Position numbers and translations under genes: made by a program. Source: Rhizobium sp. BK376 (GTDB lineage: Bacteria > Pseudomonadota > Alphaproteobacteria > Rhizobiales > Rhizobiaceae). From it: a DNA stretch of 64,000 bases. Location: positions 124,001 through 188,000 of the forward strand of contig NZ_SLZG01000008.1 in NCBI RefSeq assembly GCF_004341625.1, written 5' to 3'. This document shows positions 34,083 through 42,512 of the stretch, piece by piece. The notes below the pieces were generated by a model. It was not told the DNA's origin and did no database searches. It saw nothing but the letters and a program-made list of their open reading frames with translations. The stretch's first letter is position 1. Each line of letters opens with the position of its first letter.

Positions 34083-34994
34083 TTAGGCAGGAACGCGCGG
34101 CTCGGATTCCTGCGCGACCTTCTGTGCAAGCTGCCTCTTGCTTTCGCGGTAGAACGTATAGAGGCCGGAGGCGATCACGACAGTCGAACCAACCCCGGTC
34201 CAGATATCCGGTGTTTCGCCGAAGAAGACAAGGCCGAGCAGGGCAGAGAAGATCAGGCTCAGATAACGCAAGGGGGCCACAACCGAAATCTCGCCCGTTC
34301 GCATGGCGAGGATGGCTGTCTGGTAGCCGATCAGCACCATCACGGCAGCAAGCATGATGTGGGTCAGCGGCGTCACGGTGATGGGCCGCCAGCCGCCGCA
34401 TGGAATGATCAGCAGGAGGCCGAAGATGGTGATCGAGACAGCAGTGCATACCGTCACCGTTAGCGACGGCACGTCCTTGCTGACGCAGCGAGTCGCAAGA
34501 TCGCGCGCGGCGGTTATGAACATGCTGGCGACCACGAGAAGGGCCGCAGGCGTAAAGCCTTCCGGTCCGGGGCGGATGATGATCAGCACGCCGATGAAGC
34601 CGACAACAATCGCCGACCACCGCCGCCAGCCGACCGGCTCCTTCAGGAAGATCGCCGCGCCGAAGGTCACGGCAAGCGGTATCGCCTGCAGGATGGCCGA
34701 GGCATTGGCGATCGGCATCATGCCGAGAGCAGTGATATAGGTGACCGCGGCGAGGGCTTCGCAGATGACGCGCAAGAGGATCATGGGTTGCAGCACGGTG
34801 CGCCAGGAGCGTAGCGCGCCCATGCGCCGAGCAAGCAGATAGACCAGTACCGTCGTGAACAGGCCGCGCAGGAACATGATCTCTCCGGCATTCATGACCG
34901 AGATCACCGATTTCGAGAGCGCATCACTGCAGGAAAAGGCCGCCATGGCGGATGCCATATAGATGGCGCCCTGCGTGTTCTTGCTCTGCTGCAT
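34083..34994 (-). CDS. DMT/EamA-family transporter
   Basis: The 303-residue protein has ten predicted membrane helices in two EamA repeats of five (each near GEIMFLRGLFTTVLVYLL and GEISVVAPLRYLSLIFSALL). Such transporters export amino acids or other metabolites. The substrate is unknown. It ends nine bases before mobA starts, so the three genes may be one transcript. The start was taken at MQQSKNTQ. Confidence 0.9.
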   Translation of the reverse strand: MQQSKNTQGAIYMASAMAAFSCSDALSKSVISVMNAGEIMFLRGLFTTVLVYLLARRMGALRSWRTVLQPMILLRVICEALAAVTYITALGMMPIANASAILQAIPLAVTFGAAIFLKEPVGWRRWSAIVVGFIGVLIIIRPGPEGFTPAALLVVASMFITAARDLATRCVSKDVPSLTVTVCTAVSITIFGLLLIIPCGGWRPITVTPLTHIMLAAVMVLIGYQTAILAMRTGEISVVAPLRYLSLIFSALLGLVFFGETPDIWTGVGSTVVIASGLYTFYRESKRQLAQKVAQESEPRVPA

Positions 34995-35315
34995 GATGAG
35001 AGATTCCCTAGACCCTTGAACCCCATCTACGCCGGATTGCGACGAAATGGAATCGCGGTTGCAGCCGCAATCGAGGAAAATCGTTTGTGCGTTGCAGCGA
35101 ATTTGGGAGCCCCAAGGCGCAATCAGTCGCATCGAAGTCGCAAACAGTCTCAGAGGGCCTGCAATGCAAGGTTTCAGGTATGCGATTAATTCTTATTCAA
35201 TCTTCTTTTCAGAGGGTTGGGTCAGTTTTGCATGAGGCGAAAACACCGATCGCAGCGCAGCGGGGATGCAATCCCGTAGCCCCGGTCAGCAATAGACCAG
35301 TTACCGGGGCGCCAC
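34995..35315. promoter_or_regulatory. Intergenic region before the chemoreceptor gene
   Basis: The 321 bases between divergent genes contain no convincing ORF. The 8-bp perfect inverted repeat GCCCCGGT/ACCGGGGC (35279-35286 and 35303-35310) ends six bases before the chemoreceptor ATG. The part upstream of 35220 is AT-rich and likely contains the promoter. Confidence 0.5.
35279..35310 (+). promoter_or_regulatory. Hairpin next to the chemoreceptor start codon
   Basis: The 8-bp stem with a 16-base loop puts the only G-rich candidate ribosome site (CGGGG) in its right arm. Translation of the receptor may be limited by this structure. This is inference from complementarity only. Confidence 0.4.
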
Positions 35316-37865
35316 ATGTTTTTCATTGATCGTCTTTTGCAGAGCCGACGGATCGTCACCAAGGTCCTTATCTTCGTCGTCCCTTTGGTCGTGCTGATCG
35401 CCGGTGTCGGCCTTCTAGGCTACCACACCGCCAATGTCCTCAACGGCCACATGACCGTCACCCGGGCGACGATCGAGAATATCAGTGATTTCGAGAATCT
35501 GCAGGCAGCACTCCAGGAATTCACGGCAGCGCCTTCGGATGACACGCGCAAGGCGCTTTCGGAGAAGATCGACGCACAGGATGCGGGTGTTCAAAGGCTG
35601 AACGGCCTGCTTGCTGCCGACGACCAGCGCGCGAAGATTGCAGCCGTCAGCGCGCTTGCCGGGCAGATGCGCAGCCAGGCAGCGACGCTCTGGACGCTGA
35701 AGCAGAAGCAGGACGCCGGCGCCGATGCCGTCGAGAAGGCGCTGGAGAATATCCAGGCAAACGGCCAGGCTGCGGTCAAGCAGACGAACATCATCGAGAA
35801 GGATTTCAGTGACAAGGAAACCTTCGCCAAGGAACTGCTCTACGATTCCGCTGCCTACAAGGCTCTCGTCGACAAGATGGGCAACATGCGCGTGCAGTTG
35901 CAGATGGCGACGGATTCGGATGAAGAGATTTCCGATGCGCGCACCTATCTCGACGCTATCATCAAGCAGCTTTCCGTATCCCAGGCGTTGGTGTCCAAGC
36001 GCGGCGCGCCGCTGGTCGCTCAGGTCGCAGATGCGGTCGGCAAGTTCGATGCTGTCCTGAAGAGCAATGTTACGGCCGACCAGAAGGTCGAGGCCATCGG
36101 TCCCATCCTGCAGAGTTTCGTCAAGATCGAAGGCGACATGACGCTGCAGGCGGCGAAGAACAGCGATACGGCTGCCGAGCGTTTCGTCAGCCTGGACAAG
36201 ATCATCAATGGTCAGAAGGAACTTCTGGGCCAGGTCAGTTCCGCACAGCTCATCATCGATCGGCTGCAGCTGCATGTCACCCGCATGGTCGCCGTGCGCG
36301 ACAGCGCGTCGCGAGACCTGGTGCTGGCAGATCTGAAGGACCTGACTGATGCCGGGGCCACCATTTCCAAGCTCGGGCAGACGAACAGCACGATGCGAGA
36401 TTTTGCGCCGCATGCTGCTCCCCAGGTCGACAGCCTATCGAAAAGCTCGGCCGACATGTTGCAGGCAGCGGCGGACTGGAAGAAGACGCGCATCGAGTCC
36501 GTCGGCATTCTTGCCGATGCCATGTCGTCCCTGCGGACCTTCGTCAGCCAGGCGCAGGAAATCGGCAAGGAAGACAGCGAGCAATCCGCACAGGTTTCGG
36601 TCTTTGCGATGATCCTCGGCACGTTGCTTGCGATCGTCGGTGGCCTGATGCTTGTCGAAACGTTGCGTGGACCGCTGAAGCGCGTCACCGGCATCATGAC
36701 GCGGCTTGCCAATGGCGACCTCGAAGTCGATATCGACGGCCGCAATCGCGGCGACGAAATCGGCGATATGGTTCGCTCGGTTACGGTCTTCCGGGATGCG
36801 GCGCGCGAAAACGTCCGCCTGGAGCGCGAGGCGGAAGCGGCCCGAGCGCTCTCTGCAGAAGAAAACGCGCGACGCGCAACGGAACGTGCACGCATCGAAG
36901 CAGAGCAGAAGCAGGCTCTGACTGCGCTTTCCGAAGTCCTCAGCAAACTTGCCGATGGCAATCTCGAGGAGAGCATGCGCGAGGACCTGTCGGCGGATTT
37001 CGTCGAGATGGCCTTTACCTACAATCACGCGGTCGAAGCTTTGCGCGAAACGCTTTCAGACGTCCGTTCCACGGCGGAAGAGATCAAGGGCGGCACCGGA
37101 AATCTGGCAAGCTCAGCCGACGATCTGGCGCGCCGCACTGAACAGCAGGCTGCAGCTCTTGAAGAAAGCTCGCGTGCGCTCCGGCATCTGACCAGCGTCG
37201 TTCGCGAGACTGCCGACCGTGCCAAGCAGACGGCTGTCTCCGTCGACCAGACGCAGGCCTATGCAACGCAGTCCGGCGAGGTTGTCGCCAAGGCCGTCGG
37301 CGCAATGAGCGAGATCAATCGCTCCTCCGAAAAGATCGTGACGATCATCGGCGTCATCGACGAGATCGCCTTCCAGACGAACCTGCTCGCGCTCAATGCC
37401 GGTGTCGAGGCCGCCCGTGCGGGTGAGGCCGGCCGTGGCTTTGCTGTCGTCGCACAGGAAGTCCGCGAACTGGCGCAGCGTTGCGCCAATGCCGCCAAGG
37501 AGATCAAGGGGCTTATTTCCGCGAGTTCGGCACAGGTGCAGAACGGCGTCCTCCTGGTCGAGGAGACTGGTGCGGCTCTTGCAGAGATCATCCATCATGT
37601 GACCGGCGTCCAGAAGCTGGTTTCGGATATTTCGTCGGCCACCGCGGAGCAGTCGACCGGCATCGCCGAAGTCACCCACGCCGTCAACGAAGTCGAGCTG
37701 ATCACCCAGAAGAACGCTGCAATGGTCGAGGAGAACAATGCCGAGATCCACGGGCTGCGCCAGCGCGTCGACATGCTGTCCGACAAGATCGAGCGCTTCC
37801 GCACCGGCGACTTGGCCGATCTCGACGGCTATCAGCAGCGCGGATACGATTATCGCGCGGCTTGA
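35316..37865 (+). CDS. Methyl-accepting chemotaxis protein
   Basis: The 849-residue receptor has a first helix (about 13-36), a large helical periplasmic region (about 40-420), a second helix (about 430-450), a HAMP domain (RGPLKRVTGIMTRLANGDLE), a further HAMP-like segment (LSKLADGNLEESM) and a methyl-accepting domain with the conserved tip IAFQTNLLALNAGVEAARAG and RGFAVVAQEVRELAQR. It signals through CheW/CheA. The periplasmic part is a long four-helix type with unknown ligand. There is no C-terminal NWETF pentapeptide tether. Confidence 0.94.
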   Translation: MFFIDRLLQSRRIVTKVLIFVVPLVVLIAGVGLLGYHTANVLNGHMTVTRATIENISDFENLQAALQEFTAAPSDDTRKALSEKIDAQDAGVQRLNGLLAADDQRAKIAAVSALAGQMRSQAATLWTLKQKQDAGADAVEKALENIQANGQAAVKQTNIIEKDFSDKETFAKELLYDSAAYKALVDKMGNMRVQLQMATDSDEEISDARTYLDAIIKQLSVSQALVSKRGAPLVAQVADAVGKFDAVLKSNVTADQKVEAIGPILQSFVKIEGDMTLQAAKNSDTAAERFVSLDKIINGQKELLGQVSSAQLIIDRLQLHVTRMVAVRDSASRDLVLADLKDLTDAGATISKLGQTNSTMRDFAPHAAPQVDSLSKSSADMLQAAADWKKTRIESVGILADAMSSLRTFVSQAQEIGKEDSEQSAQVSVFAMILGTLLAIVGGLMLVETLRGPLKRVTGIMTRLANGDLEVDIDGRNRGDEIGDMVRSVTVFRDAARENVRLEREAEAARALSAEENARRATERARIEAEQKQALTALSEVLSKLADGNLEESMREDLSADFVEMAFTYNHAVEALRETLSDVRSTAEEIKGGTGNLASSADDLARRTEQQAAALEESSRALRHLTSVVRETADRAKQTAVSVDQTQAYATQSGEVVAKAVGAMSEINRSSEKIVTIIGVIDEIAFQTNLLALNAGVEAARAGEAGRGFAVVAQEVRELAQRCANAAKEIKGLISASSAQVQNGVLLVEETGAALAEIIHHVTGVQKLVSDISSATAEQSTGIAEVTHAVNEVELITQKNAAMVEENNAEIHGLRQRVDMLSDKIERFRTGDLADLDGYQQRGYDYRAA

Positions 37866-37894
37866 GCGCAGACAAAATTTCCGAGGTTTGAATA

Positions 37895-38335
37895 ATGCAT
37901 CCCGCGGGTGGCTCTTGCAGATATCGGAACATGGATATGTCCGATTATGATGCCGTACTCGATCTGTGGCGTGTCTCAGGCTTCACGATCCGCCCGCTCA
38001 CCGATACTCGGGAAGGCATAGAGAGATTGTTGGTTCGCAATCCCGGCCTGAGTATCGTCGCTTTGGATGGTGAGTTGCTTGTTGGATGCGCGCTGGGAAG
38101 CCATGACGGACGACGAGGCTTCCTGCAGCATGTGGCCGTTTCGCCGGCCTCGCGGGGCCTTGGGATCGCTACGAAAATAGTCGATATCTGTCTGGAGCGA
38201 TTCCGCGCCCTGAACCTTGGTTGGGTGCACTTGGACGTAGTTGAGGGCAATGACGTTGCCATGTCCTTTTGGCAGCGGATAGGATGGGGCCCTCGTGATG
38301 AACTGACTCGGCTGTCCTTCTGCCTTCTGGATTAG
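37895..38335 (+). CDS. GNAT family N-acetyltransferase
   Basis: The 146-residue protein has the acetyl-CoA site VAVSPASRGLGIATKIVDIC (R-x-x-G-x-G/A type) and a C-terminal WVHLDVVEGNDVAMSFWQRI beta strand-turn, typical of GNAT. Two later Met codons (residues 13 and 15) are equally plausible starts. Substrate unknown. It follows the chemoreceptor gene by 29 bases and may be read with it, but a functional link is not evident. Confidence 0.85.
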   Translation: MHPAGGSCRYRNMDMSDYDAVLDLWRVSGFTIRPLTDTREGIERLLVRNPGLSIVALDGELLVGCALGSHDGRRGFLQHVAVSPASRGLGIATKIVDICLERFRALNLGWVHLDVVEGNDVAMSFWQRIGWGPRDELTRLSFCLLD

Positions 38336-38378
38336 AGTCCCCAAGCCTCCGAATGCTCCATCCAAATGCCGCGCTTTA

Positions 38379-39428
38379 TCACCCGCCGGTGACGCTCATG
38401 TGGCGGGCGACGGCCGGTCTGTTGTGGGTGCGGTCGATGATGAAATCGTGGCCCTTGGGCTTGCGGGTGATGGCTTCGTCGATGGCGGAACAGAGCAGGG
38501 CATCGTCGGGAGAGGCACGCAGTGCCGTGCGCAGATCGGCGGCATCGTTCTGGCCAAGGCACATATAGAGCGTGCCGGTGCAGGTCAGCCGCACGCGATT
38601 GCAGCTCTCGCAGAAATTATGGGTGAGCGGCGTGATGAAGCCCAGCCGGCCGCCGGTTTCCTTGACCTCGACGTAACGCGCCGGGCCGCCGGTGCGGTAG
38701 GGAATGTCGGCAAGCGTGAACTGCTGTTCCAGGTCGGCGCGAAGCTTCGATAGCGGAAGATACTGGTCGGTGCGATCCTCGTCGATCTCGCCCATCGGCA
38801 TGGTCTCGATGACGGTGAGGTCCATGCCGCGGTCGTGTGCGAAGCGCAGGAGATCGGGTATTTCGGATTCGTTGAAGTCCTTGAGCGCAACCGCGTTGAG
38901 CTTGATCTTCAGTCCGGCCCTGCGAGCTGCCTCGATGCCCTCCATCACCCGGTCGAAATCGCCCCAGCGGGTGATCGTCCGGAACTTGTCGGGATCGAGC
39001 GTATCTAGCGAGACATTGATGCGCCGGACGCCGCAGTCATAAAGCTCTTCGGCGTGGCGCGCGAGTTGCGAGCCGTTGGTCGTGAGCGTCAGTTCGTCCA
39101 GGCGACCGGTCTGCAGATGCTTGCCGAGTTCGCGGACGAGAAACATGATGTTCTTGCGCACGAGGGGCTCACCGCCGGTCAGCCTGATCTTACGGACGCC
39201 CTTGGCGATAAAGGCGGAACAGAGCCGATTCAGCTCTTCCAGCGTCAGCAGGTCCTTCTTCGGCAGGAAGGTCATGTGTTCCGACATGCAATAGGTGCAG
39301 CGGAAGTCGCAGCGATCGGTCACCGAGACACGGAGATAGGTCACCGCCCGGCCGAATGGATCGGTCATCGGGCCCGCATCCGCCATAACGGGCAGGGCGT
39401 TGTCTATCGGACCTACAAAGCTGTTCAC
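38379..39428 (-). CDS. moaA: GTP 3',8-cyclase
   Basis: The 349-residue radical SAM enzyme has the first 4Fe-4S motif DRCDFRCTYCMSEH (Cys40, 44, 47) and the second cluster motif CESCNRVRLTCTGTLYMC near the C-terminus. It converts GTP to 3',8-cyclo-GTP, the first step of molybdopterin synthesis. The usual C-terminal GG pair is present. About 30 residues precede the core and a later start is possible. It is a single-gene unit, divergent from the DUF971 gene. Confidence 0.96.
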   Translation of the reverse strand: MNSFVGPIDNALPVMADAGPMTDPFGRAVTYLRVSVTDRCDFRCTYCMSEHMTFLPKKDLLTLEELNRLCSAFIAKGVRKIRLTGGEPLVRKNIMFLVRELGKHLQTGRLDELTLTTNGSQLARHAEELYDCGVRRINVSLDTLDPDKFRTITRWGDFDRVMEGIEAARRAGLKIKLNAVALKDFNESEIPDLLRFAHDRGMDLTVIETMPMGEIDEDRTDQYLPLSKLRADLEQQFTLADIPYRTGGPARYVEVKETGGRLGFITPLTHNFCESCNRVRLTCTGTLYMCLGQNDAADLRTALRASPDDALLCSAIDEAITRKPKGHDFIIDRTHNRPAVARHMSVTGG

Positions 39429-39616
39429 CAGAACCTCCGCAATGGTACTAATGTGTGTTTAGGCGATTGTGGGGTCAAGGGAAACACTCAAGTGTATGTC
39501 AAGCCGCATGGCTGCTCGTCTATATGCTGCACTGGTAGTGATCGCGATCGAAAGAGGCTTGCCTGTCAAGGACATGCGGCCTATCCCTAACTGAGAATGG
39601 CAGGGGGTGAATATCC

Positions 39617-39991
39617 ATGAGCGACGTTTGGCCGACCGAATTGCGTGTCTCGAAGGACCGCCATCACTTAACCGTGACTTTCAACGACGGAGCCAGGTTC
39701 AAGCTCTCCGCCGAGCTTTTGCGCGTGCTTTCGCCTTCGGCGGAAGTCCAGGGCCATGGTCCGGGTCAGAAGGTCACCGTTCCCGGCAAGCGCAACGTGG
39801 CCATCATCGCCATGACGCCGACCGGCAACTATGCTGTGCGCATCGGTTTTGACGACATGCATGATACCGGCATCTTCACCTGGACGTATTTGCGCGAACT
39901 CGGCGAAAAAGGCGAGGAGCTATTCTCGGCTTACGAAAAGGAGCTGGAAGAAAAAGGCATGAGCCGTGACGTGACGGAGAAGCCGCGTTAA
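39617..39991 (+). CDS. DUF971 family protein
   Basis: The 124-residue protein (PTELRVSKDRHHLTVTFNDG, then LSAELLRVLSPSAEVQG and DDMHDTGIFTWTYLRELG) is a stand-alone DUF971 domain, the same fold as the N-terminus of gamma-butyrobetaine hydroxylase. It is often found with iron-sulfur biogenesis proteins. Function is unknown. Its stop is 35 bases before the LtrA gene, so both may be one transcript. Confidence 0.9.
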   Translation: MSDVWPTELRVSKDRHHLTVTFNDGARFKLSAELLRVLSPSAEVQGHGPGQKVTVPGKRNVAIIAMTPTGNYAVRIGFDDMHDTGIFTWTYLRELGEKGEELFSAYEKELEEKGMSRDVTEKPR

Positions 39992-40026
39992 GCGGACCAT
40001 ACGATTATCCGGGCAAGGGGATATTG

Positions 40027-41220
40027 ATGAGCGAAGGCAAGGGACGCAGCTGGCTGCGCGTCAAGGGCAGCAAGAACGAGAGCAGGGTTTCCTTCGTCGA
40101 GCTGTTTTTCGACCTTGTTTTTGTCTTCTCGGTTTCACAGCTTTCCCATGGACTGACAGAGCATTTTTCGCCATCCGGCGTGATTGAGACGACGCTGCTG
40201 ATCTTTGCGGTCTGGTGGGTCTGGATCTTCACGGCGTGGGTCACGAACTGGCTCGATCCGGATCGGATGCCGGTTCGCGTCATGCTTTTCGTTCTGATGC
40301 TGGCGGGGCTGGTGCTTTCCGCTTCCATACCCGAGGCCTTCGCGGAGAAGGGCCTTCTCTTTGCCTGCGCCTACGTGTTCATGCAGGTCGGGCGCTCGCT
40401 GTTTACGATCTACGCGATGAAGGACGATGCGCCGAACCGGCGCAATTTTCAGCGCATTGCAAGCTGGGTCGCCTTCTCGGGCCTCTTCTGGATCGCCGGT
40501 GGATTCGCGGAAGGCGAAATGCGGCTGGCATTCTGGCTTGTCGCGTTGTTGATAGAATACATCGCTCCTGCTGCCGGCTTTCGAGTGCCGGGGCTTGGAT
40601 ATTCGACGGCGGCGGACTGGAACGTGTCTGGAGCCCATCTGGCCGAGCGATGCGCGCTGTTCGTCATCATCTGTCTCGGCGAGGCCGTTCTTGAAGCAGG
40701 CGAGACCTTTGCGGAGTTGCCGCTGACGCCGATGGTGGTCGTGGTCTTCATCACCGTTTTCATCGGCACCATCGCCCTGTGGTGGATCTATTTTCAGTTC
40801 GGCCACGAGCGCGCCGCGCATCGCATCGAGCATGACGATACGCCGGGCAGGCTGGGACGGCAGGCCTTCACCTACGCTCACATTCCGATACTCGCCGGCA
40901 TCATCGTCAACGTTGTCGGCAACAAGTTCGCGTTCCTGCATGCCGAAGAGACAGCGCACATGTCGACATCAGCAGCGATCGTTGGCGGACCTGCCTTGTT
41001 CCTGTTGGGAAATCTCTGGTTCAAGGGAACGACGACCGGGCGTTTGCCCCTGTCGCATATGGCGGGACTGCTCGCGCTTTTATTGCTTCTGGTCGTTGCT
41101 CCAGCCGTCGAGGTCTACCAACTCTGCATGCTGGCAACCCTTGTGCTGGTGGCAGTCGCGGTATGGGAATATGCCTCATTGACGAAGGTCGCACACCAGG
41201 TGCGACCTTCTAGCCACTGA
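40027..41220 (+). CDS. Low-temperature-requirement A (LtrA) family membrane protein
   Basis: The 397-residue protein has about ten membrane helices and begins with the family pattern RVSFVELFFDLVFVFSVSQL. It also has WWVWIFTAWVTNW and ICLGEAVLEAGETF. LtrA was first linked to growth in cold in Listeria. The biochemical role is unknown. The start is ATG 40027 with AAGGGG upstream. A perfect hairpin lies at its end. Confidence 0.9.
   Translation: MSEGKGRSWLRVKGSKNESRVSFVELFFDLVFVFSVSQLSHGLTEHFSPSGVIETTLLIFAVWWVWIFTAWVTNWLDPDRMPVRVMLFVLMLAGLVLSASIPEAFAEKGLLFACAYVFMQVGRSLFTIYAMKDDAPNRRNFQRIASWVAFSGLFWIAGGFAEGEMRLAFWLVALLIEYIAPAAGFRVPGLGYSTAADWNVSGAHLAERCALFVIICLGEAVLEAGETFAELPLTPMVVVVFITVFIGTIALWWIYFQFGHERAAHRIEHDDTPGRLGRQAFTYAHIPILAGIIVNVVGNKFAFLHAEETAHMSTSAAIVGGPALFLLGNLWFKGTTTGRLPLSHMAGLLALLLLLVVAPAVEVYQLCMLATLVLVAVAVWEYASLTKVAHQVRPSSH
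41184..41210. terminator. Convergent terminator hairpin at the end of the LtrA gene
   Basis: An 11-bp perfect stem GAAGGTCGCAC/GTGCGACCTTC with a 5-base loop lies inside the last codons of the LtrA gene and just before the end of the diguanylate cyclase gene. There is no T-run in either direction. Confidence 0.55.
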
Positions 41221-41230
41221 CGATGTCGGC

Positions 41231-42298
41231 TTAGGACTTGTAGATCAGCCAGCTTTTCGTCAGGTCCTTTTGCATGCCGTCTTCATAGGCGAAGACGGTG
41301 TTCCGGCCTGCATTCTTGGCGCAATAGAGCGCAATATCCGACTTGGTATAGAGTTCGCCGGGATCGGCCGCCCACGACGCCATGCACACGCCAAGCGAAA
41401 TGGTGATGGGGCCGTAGTTGATCCGCGTGCGGGAGTTCTTGAACGGCGTTGCTTCCAGCGTGCGCCGAATGCGTTCGCAAGTCGAGATGACCTCTTCAGC
41501 GGTATTGCCCTCGATGATGATCGCGAATTCTTCGCCGCCGGTGCGTGCGACGAAGACGTCGCGACGGACGCTGGCGCGAATGACGGATGCAACTGTTGCA
41601 AGGATCTTGTCGCCGACAGGATGCCCGTAGGTATCGTTGATCTTCTTGAAATTGTCGATGTCGGCAAGCACCAGCGCCGTGACCGGCAGCGACAGGGGAT
41701 TGTTGTAGATTGCCGCGAGGCGATCGTCGAAGGCGCGGCGATTGGAAAGCCGCGTCAGCGAGTCCGTGTTTGCGATACGCTTGTATTCGTCCAGTTCCTT
41801 GCGGACCTGATCCATCTCCTGCGACCGCTGTGCGACGTTCGTGACTGTCTTCTCGCCGTGCGAGATTGTGTCGCCGGTCGCTTCGGTCAGGATGTTAATG
41901 ACATTGCGAAGCAGATCGACATTCGTACTGTTCTTCGAGTTGATCCGTCGTACGGTTTCATCGAGGAGCTTGCTGTAGGTCTCGAGCGAACTCTGCTCCT
42001 GCTTCAAGGCACTCAGCACGCCGTCCAGTTCGCTGACCATCTTGGTGTGCGCATCGTCATAGACCTGGCTCGTATTGTGCGAAAAATACTTCGCGCCGAG
42101 TTCGTCCAGTTCTTCCTGCGTGGCATTGTTGCCAAGCGCCGCAAGGTCGCGCGTGAGATTGGGGTTGGAGCCGATATACGCTTCGTAGAAGAGTTCGTAG
42201 TTACGCGGAATAGGGGCTACGCCCATGGATCGCATGGCAAAGGTAATCTGTCCTGCCACGTCGGGAACTTGTGCCTTGGGCACAATCACCGTACTCAT
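41231..42298 (-). CDS. Diguanylate cyclase with coiled-coil N-terminus
   Basis: The 355-residue soluble protein has a helical N-terminal half (about 1-175, with a heptad-like coil around 90-175) and a GGDEF domain with active motif GGEEF at 254-258. The N-terminal part (GVAPIPRNYELFYEAYIGSN) is the same module seen in many rhizobial cyclases. No RxxD inhibitory site is visible in the expected place. It has no linked partner. It probably acts as a dimer to make c-di-GMP. Confidence 0.92.
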   Translation of the reverse strand: MSTVIVPKAQVPDVAGQITFAMRSMGVAPIPRNYELFYEAYIGSNPNLTRDLAALGNNATQEELDELGAKYFSHNTSQVYDDAHTKMVSELDGVLSALKQEQSSLETYSKLLDETVRRINSKNSTNVDLLRNVINILTEATGDTISHGEKTVTNVAQRSQEMDQVRKELDEYKRIANTDSLTRLSNRRAFDDRLAAIYNNPLSLPVTALVLADIDNFKKINDTYGHPVGDKILATVASVIRASVRRDVFVARTGGEEFAIIIEGNTAEEVISTCERIRRTLEATPFKNSRTRINYGPITISLGVCMASWAADPGELYTKSDIALYCAKNAGRNTVFAYEDGMQKDLTKSWLIYKS

Positions 42299-42466
42299 CG
42301 GCGAACTCCTGATTCAGATTTTCGAAAGCACTATTTTTTGTTAGCTTAAAATTCTTTGGAAAAGATTAAGGCGCGAATTACTAAAGATTACACACGAATT
42401 CTCGTTACGTCGGCCGGTTGCGAAATATACGAATGAAATAATTGAATAATTTAGTCTGCCTTTACT

Positions 42467-42492
42467 AAAGAGGCGCCCTTTGGCGCCCCTTT
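42467..42492 (-). terminator. Terminator downstream of the class I fumarase gene
   Basis: A stem of GGCGCC with flanking AAAG/CTTT and one mismatch in eleven pairs, with a 4-base loop, lies about 20 bases beyond the stop on the minus strand and is followed by TTTAG. Confidence 0.65.
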
Positions 42493-42512
42493 GAAACCAA
42501 AATCGTTAAAAA

